Notes under the pieces: model-generated
The model's database searches: none
What the model saw: only the letters and a program-made list of their open reading frames with translations
What the model was told of the DNA's origin: nothing
Program-made: the position numbers and the translations under genes
DNA from: JL08 sp963765555
GTDB taxonomy: Bacteria; Pseudomonadota; Alphaproteobacteria; Rhodobacterales; Rhodobacteraceae
DNA: 64,000 nt
Reading direction: 5' to 3'
NCBI GenBank assembly: GCA_963765555.1
Contig: CAVXWX010000003.1
Span: 310,001 to 374,000, forward strand
Shown: positions 62,261 to 64,000 of the stretch, one piece after another
Numbering within the stretch: the first letter of the stretch is position 1
How the letters are laid out: every line of letters starts with the position of its first letter

Positions 62261-63186
62261 ATGGCCATGATTGCAGGGTTGGGTCATATCGCCCGCCATG
62301 GCCGGATCGGCCTTGTGCTGGGGTTGCTGGCGGGCGTGCTGTTGCCGGATGTGGCGCTGATGCTGCGCCCGTGGCTGCCCGAAATGATCGGTCTGTTGCT
62401 GTTTCTGACAGCGTTGCGGATCGGGGCAACACAGGCTGTCGGGTCGATTGGCGCGCTGGGGCAAAGCGCGAAAATCGTCTGGTCTATCAGGTGGTCCTGC
62501 CGGTGCTGGCCTTTGGTGCGTTCTGGCTGTTCGGTCTGGCGGCCACGCCGGTGGCGCTGATTGTGGTGCTGGCCCTGTCTGCCCCGCCGATCACCGGCAG
62601 CCCGAATTTCACCCTGTTGCTGGGCCATGATCCGGCCCCGGCCTTGCGTCTGCTGGTGTTGGGCACGGCGGCGTTTCCGCTGACCGTTTTACCGGTGTTC
62701 TGGCTGTTGCCGGTTCTGGGCAGCGCGGGGGCCGCGTTTGCCGCCTCGGCGTGGCTGATGGCAGTGATCGCGGGATCGGTCGGCGCGGGCTTTGCCGTGC
62801 GGCGGGCGTTTTTCCGTGCCCCGAAACCCGATGTGATCGCGGCGATTGACGGGCTGACCGTCATCATGCTGGCGGTGATCGTGGTCGGGCTGATGTCGGC
62901 GCTGGGTCCGGCGATCCGTGGCGCACCGTCTGTGCTTGTGGGATGGCTGGCCTTGGCCTTTGCGTTGAATTTCGGAATGCAGATGCTGGCCCATACCGCG
63001 TTGCCGGAAACATCCGCGCGGGTGCCAGTGGCGATCATCGCGGGCAATCGCAATGTGGCGCTGTTTCTTGTGGCCCTGCCGTCTGATATCACCGACCCGC
63101 TGTTGATCTTTATCGGCTGTTACCAGTTGCCGATGTACCTGACGCCCATACTGCTCAAGAGGTTTTATGTCAGACCCGCGCCATAA
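62261..63186 (+). pseudogene. BASS/arsenite-like 10-helix permease, frameshifted as read
   Basis: The first frame gives an N-terminus like bile acid:sodium symporter-related proteins (GLVLGLLAGVLLPDVALMLRPWLPEMIGLLLFLTALRIG). The second frame gives the rest (VVLPVLAFGAFWLFGLAATPVALIVVLALSAPPITGSPNF and later helices). One missing base around 62478-62485 explains the break; restoring it gives 308 residues. Its 3' end overlaps pxpB by 20 bases, so it is part of the operon. It may carry an organic acid; family assignment below superfamily level is uncertain. Confidence 0.65.
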
Positions 63187-63928
63187 CCCAGATCCCGGAT
63201 ATCCACGGATTGCCAGCCTTGGTGTGACGGCCATGCTGGTGCAGTTCGGCGCGGGGATGAGCGAGGCGGCAAACCGCGCGGCTTTGGCCCTGCGCGCGCG
63301 CCTTGAACGCGACGGGTGGGACGGGGTTGAAGAAACATCAACCGCGCTGGTGTCGGTCTTTGTGCGTTTTGACCCGCTGCATCTGAAACACGAAACACTG
63401 GTGCAAAAGCTGCAAGCGTTGCTGGATGAACAGGATTGGTACGCGGCCCCGCTGCCCACGGGGCGGCGGCATTTTCACATCCCTTGTGTGTTCGGCGGGG
63501 ATACGGGGCCGCAACTGGACGAGGCGGCGCAATTGGCCGGGCTGGACGCAGGTGCGGCCATTGCCGATCTGGCGGCGCAGACTTTGCAGGTTCTGACCAT
63601 CGGTTTTGCCCCGGGCCAGCCCTATATGGGCAGCCTGACGCCCGATTGGGATATTCCGCGCCAGACCGGCCTGACGGCCAAAGTGCCCGAAGGCGCGCTG
63701 GTGGTTGCGATCCGACAGTTGATTATCTTTGCCGCAGATGCCCCGACCGGCTGGCGCCATATCGGGCAAACGGCGTTTCGCTGCTTTCGCCCCGAACAGG
63801 ACCAGCCCTTTGCCCTGCGCCCGGGTGATCAGGTGACATTCGATCCGGTGGACGCCGATACGATGACAGCGATCCGCGCCAAGGATCAAAGCGGCGATGG
63901 CGGCGCCCGCATCATGGAGGTCACATGA
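63167..63928 (+). CDS. pxpB: 5-oxoprolinase subunit PxpB
   Basis: A 253-residue protein of the KipI/allophanate hydrolase subunit 1 family (IASLGVTAMLVQFG at the start; HIPCVFGGDTGPQLDEAAQLAGL; IGFAPGQPYMGSLTPDWDIPRQ with the conserved GFxPGxxY-like segment). With PxpA and PxpC it cleaves 5-oxoproline (pyroglutamate) to glutamate using ATP. Its TGA overlaps the pxpC ATG (ATGA at 63925-63928). Confidence 0.87.
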   Translation: MSDPRHNPDPGYPRIASLGVTAMLVQFGAGMSEAANRAALALRARLERDGWDGVEETSTALVSVFVRFDPLHLKHETLVQKLQALLDEQDWYAAPLPTGRRHFHIPCVFGGDTGPQLDEAAQLAGLDAGAAIADLAAQTLQVLTIGFAPGQPYMGSLTPDWDIPRQTGLTAKVPEGALVVAIRQLIIFAADAPTGWRHIGQTAFRCFRPEQDQPFALRPGDQVTFDPVDADTMTAIRAKDQSGDGGARIMEVT

Positions 63929-64000
63929 GCGTGCTGCTGAACGTGATCGAGGCCGGACCGTCCGTTCTCATACAGGATCTGGGCCGCCCCGGTTTTCTGG
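63925..64000 (+). CDS. pxpC: 5-oxoprolinase subunit PxpC, cut by window end
   Basis: Only the first 25 codons are inside the window: MSVLLNVIEAGPSVLIQDLG, then RPGFL. This is the typical N-terminus of PxpC/KipA (biotin-dependent carboxyltransferase-like, AHS2 domain), whose members begin with a similar IxxPGxxxxVQDxGRxGxx segment. The ATGA overlap with pxpB supports the call. pxpA is expected further downstream, outside the window. Confidence 0.82.
   Translation, partial: MSVLLNVIEAGPSVLIQDLGRPGFL

Overview
The window looks like chromosomal DNA of a marine Rhodobacterales (roseobacter-type) alphaproteobacterium. The evidence is its GC-rich, tightly packed operons, many TRAP and ABC importers, a PuuD-type membrane urate hydroxylase, and a phnWAY-type aminoethylphosphonate cluster. 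I saw no rRNA, tRNA, insertion sequence, phage gene or CRISPR array. Nearly everything is uptake and catabolism of small organic N and P compounds, each block with its own regulator.

Layout. 0-2.7 kb: TRAP permeases and an IclR regulator (+). 18.1-2.7 kb (all -): an oligopeptide-type ABC importer followed by a phosphonate monoester hydrolase/phosphodiesterase, then a polyamine-type ABC importer followed by a GT1 glycosyltransferase, two small cupins and an aldehyde dehydrogenase. 18.6-23.3 kb: urate utilisation (puuD, LysR regulator, hydroxyisourate hydrolase, ureidoglycolate lyase, NCS2 permease). 23.3-28.3 kb: a glycerol-kinase-like FGGY kinase, two FAD dehydrogenases and a divergent DeoR regulator. 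28.3-35.3 kb: a complete TRAP importer followed by a glutamine-synthetase-like ligase, an aldehyde dehydrogenase and an iron alcohol dehydrogenase. 35.5-50.4 kb: 2-aminoethylphosphonate import and breakdown (phnS, phnT, phnU, LysR, phnW, phnA, phnY, pbfA), running into a DMT permease, a DeoR regulator, an IMPase-family phosphatase and a Na/Pi cotransporter. 50.4-56.6 kb: envelope genes (cardiolipin-synthase-like PLD protein, EEP hydrolase; divergent pqiA-pqiA-pqiB-pqiC). 56.6-64 kb: MarR regulator and Asp/Glu-racemase-like protein, divergent from a DadA-like oxidase, a TRAP importer, a BASS-like permease and 5-oxoprolinase subunits pxpB and pxpC (cut by the window end).

How they work together. 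The phosphonate block gives a complete route: import of 2-AEP, transamination (PhnW) or elimination from hydroxylated AEP (PbfA) to phosphonoacetaldehyde, oxidation (PhnY) and C-P hydrolysis (PhnA) to acetate and phosphate. A Na/Pi transporter at the end could balance the released phosphate. All five substrate-binding-protein genes are followed by a GC-rich stem-loop before the next gene.

Quality warning. Ten genes are interrupted by single-base frameshifts (eleven events: 8 net +1, 3 net -1). Correcting them restores the expected protein in every case, and nine of the eleven lie in the first 21 kb. They may be sequencing or assembly indels rather than real gene decay; the raw sequence cannot decide.
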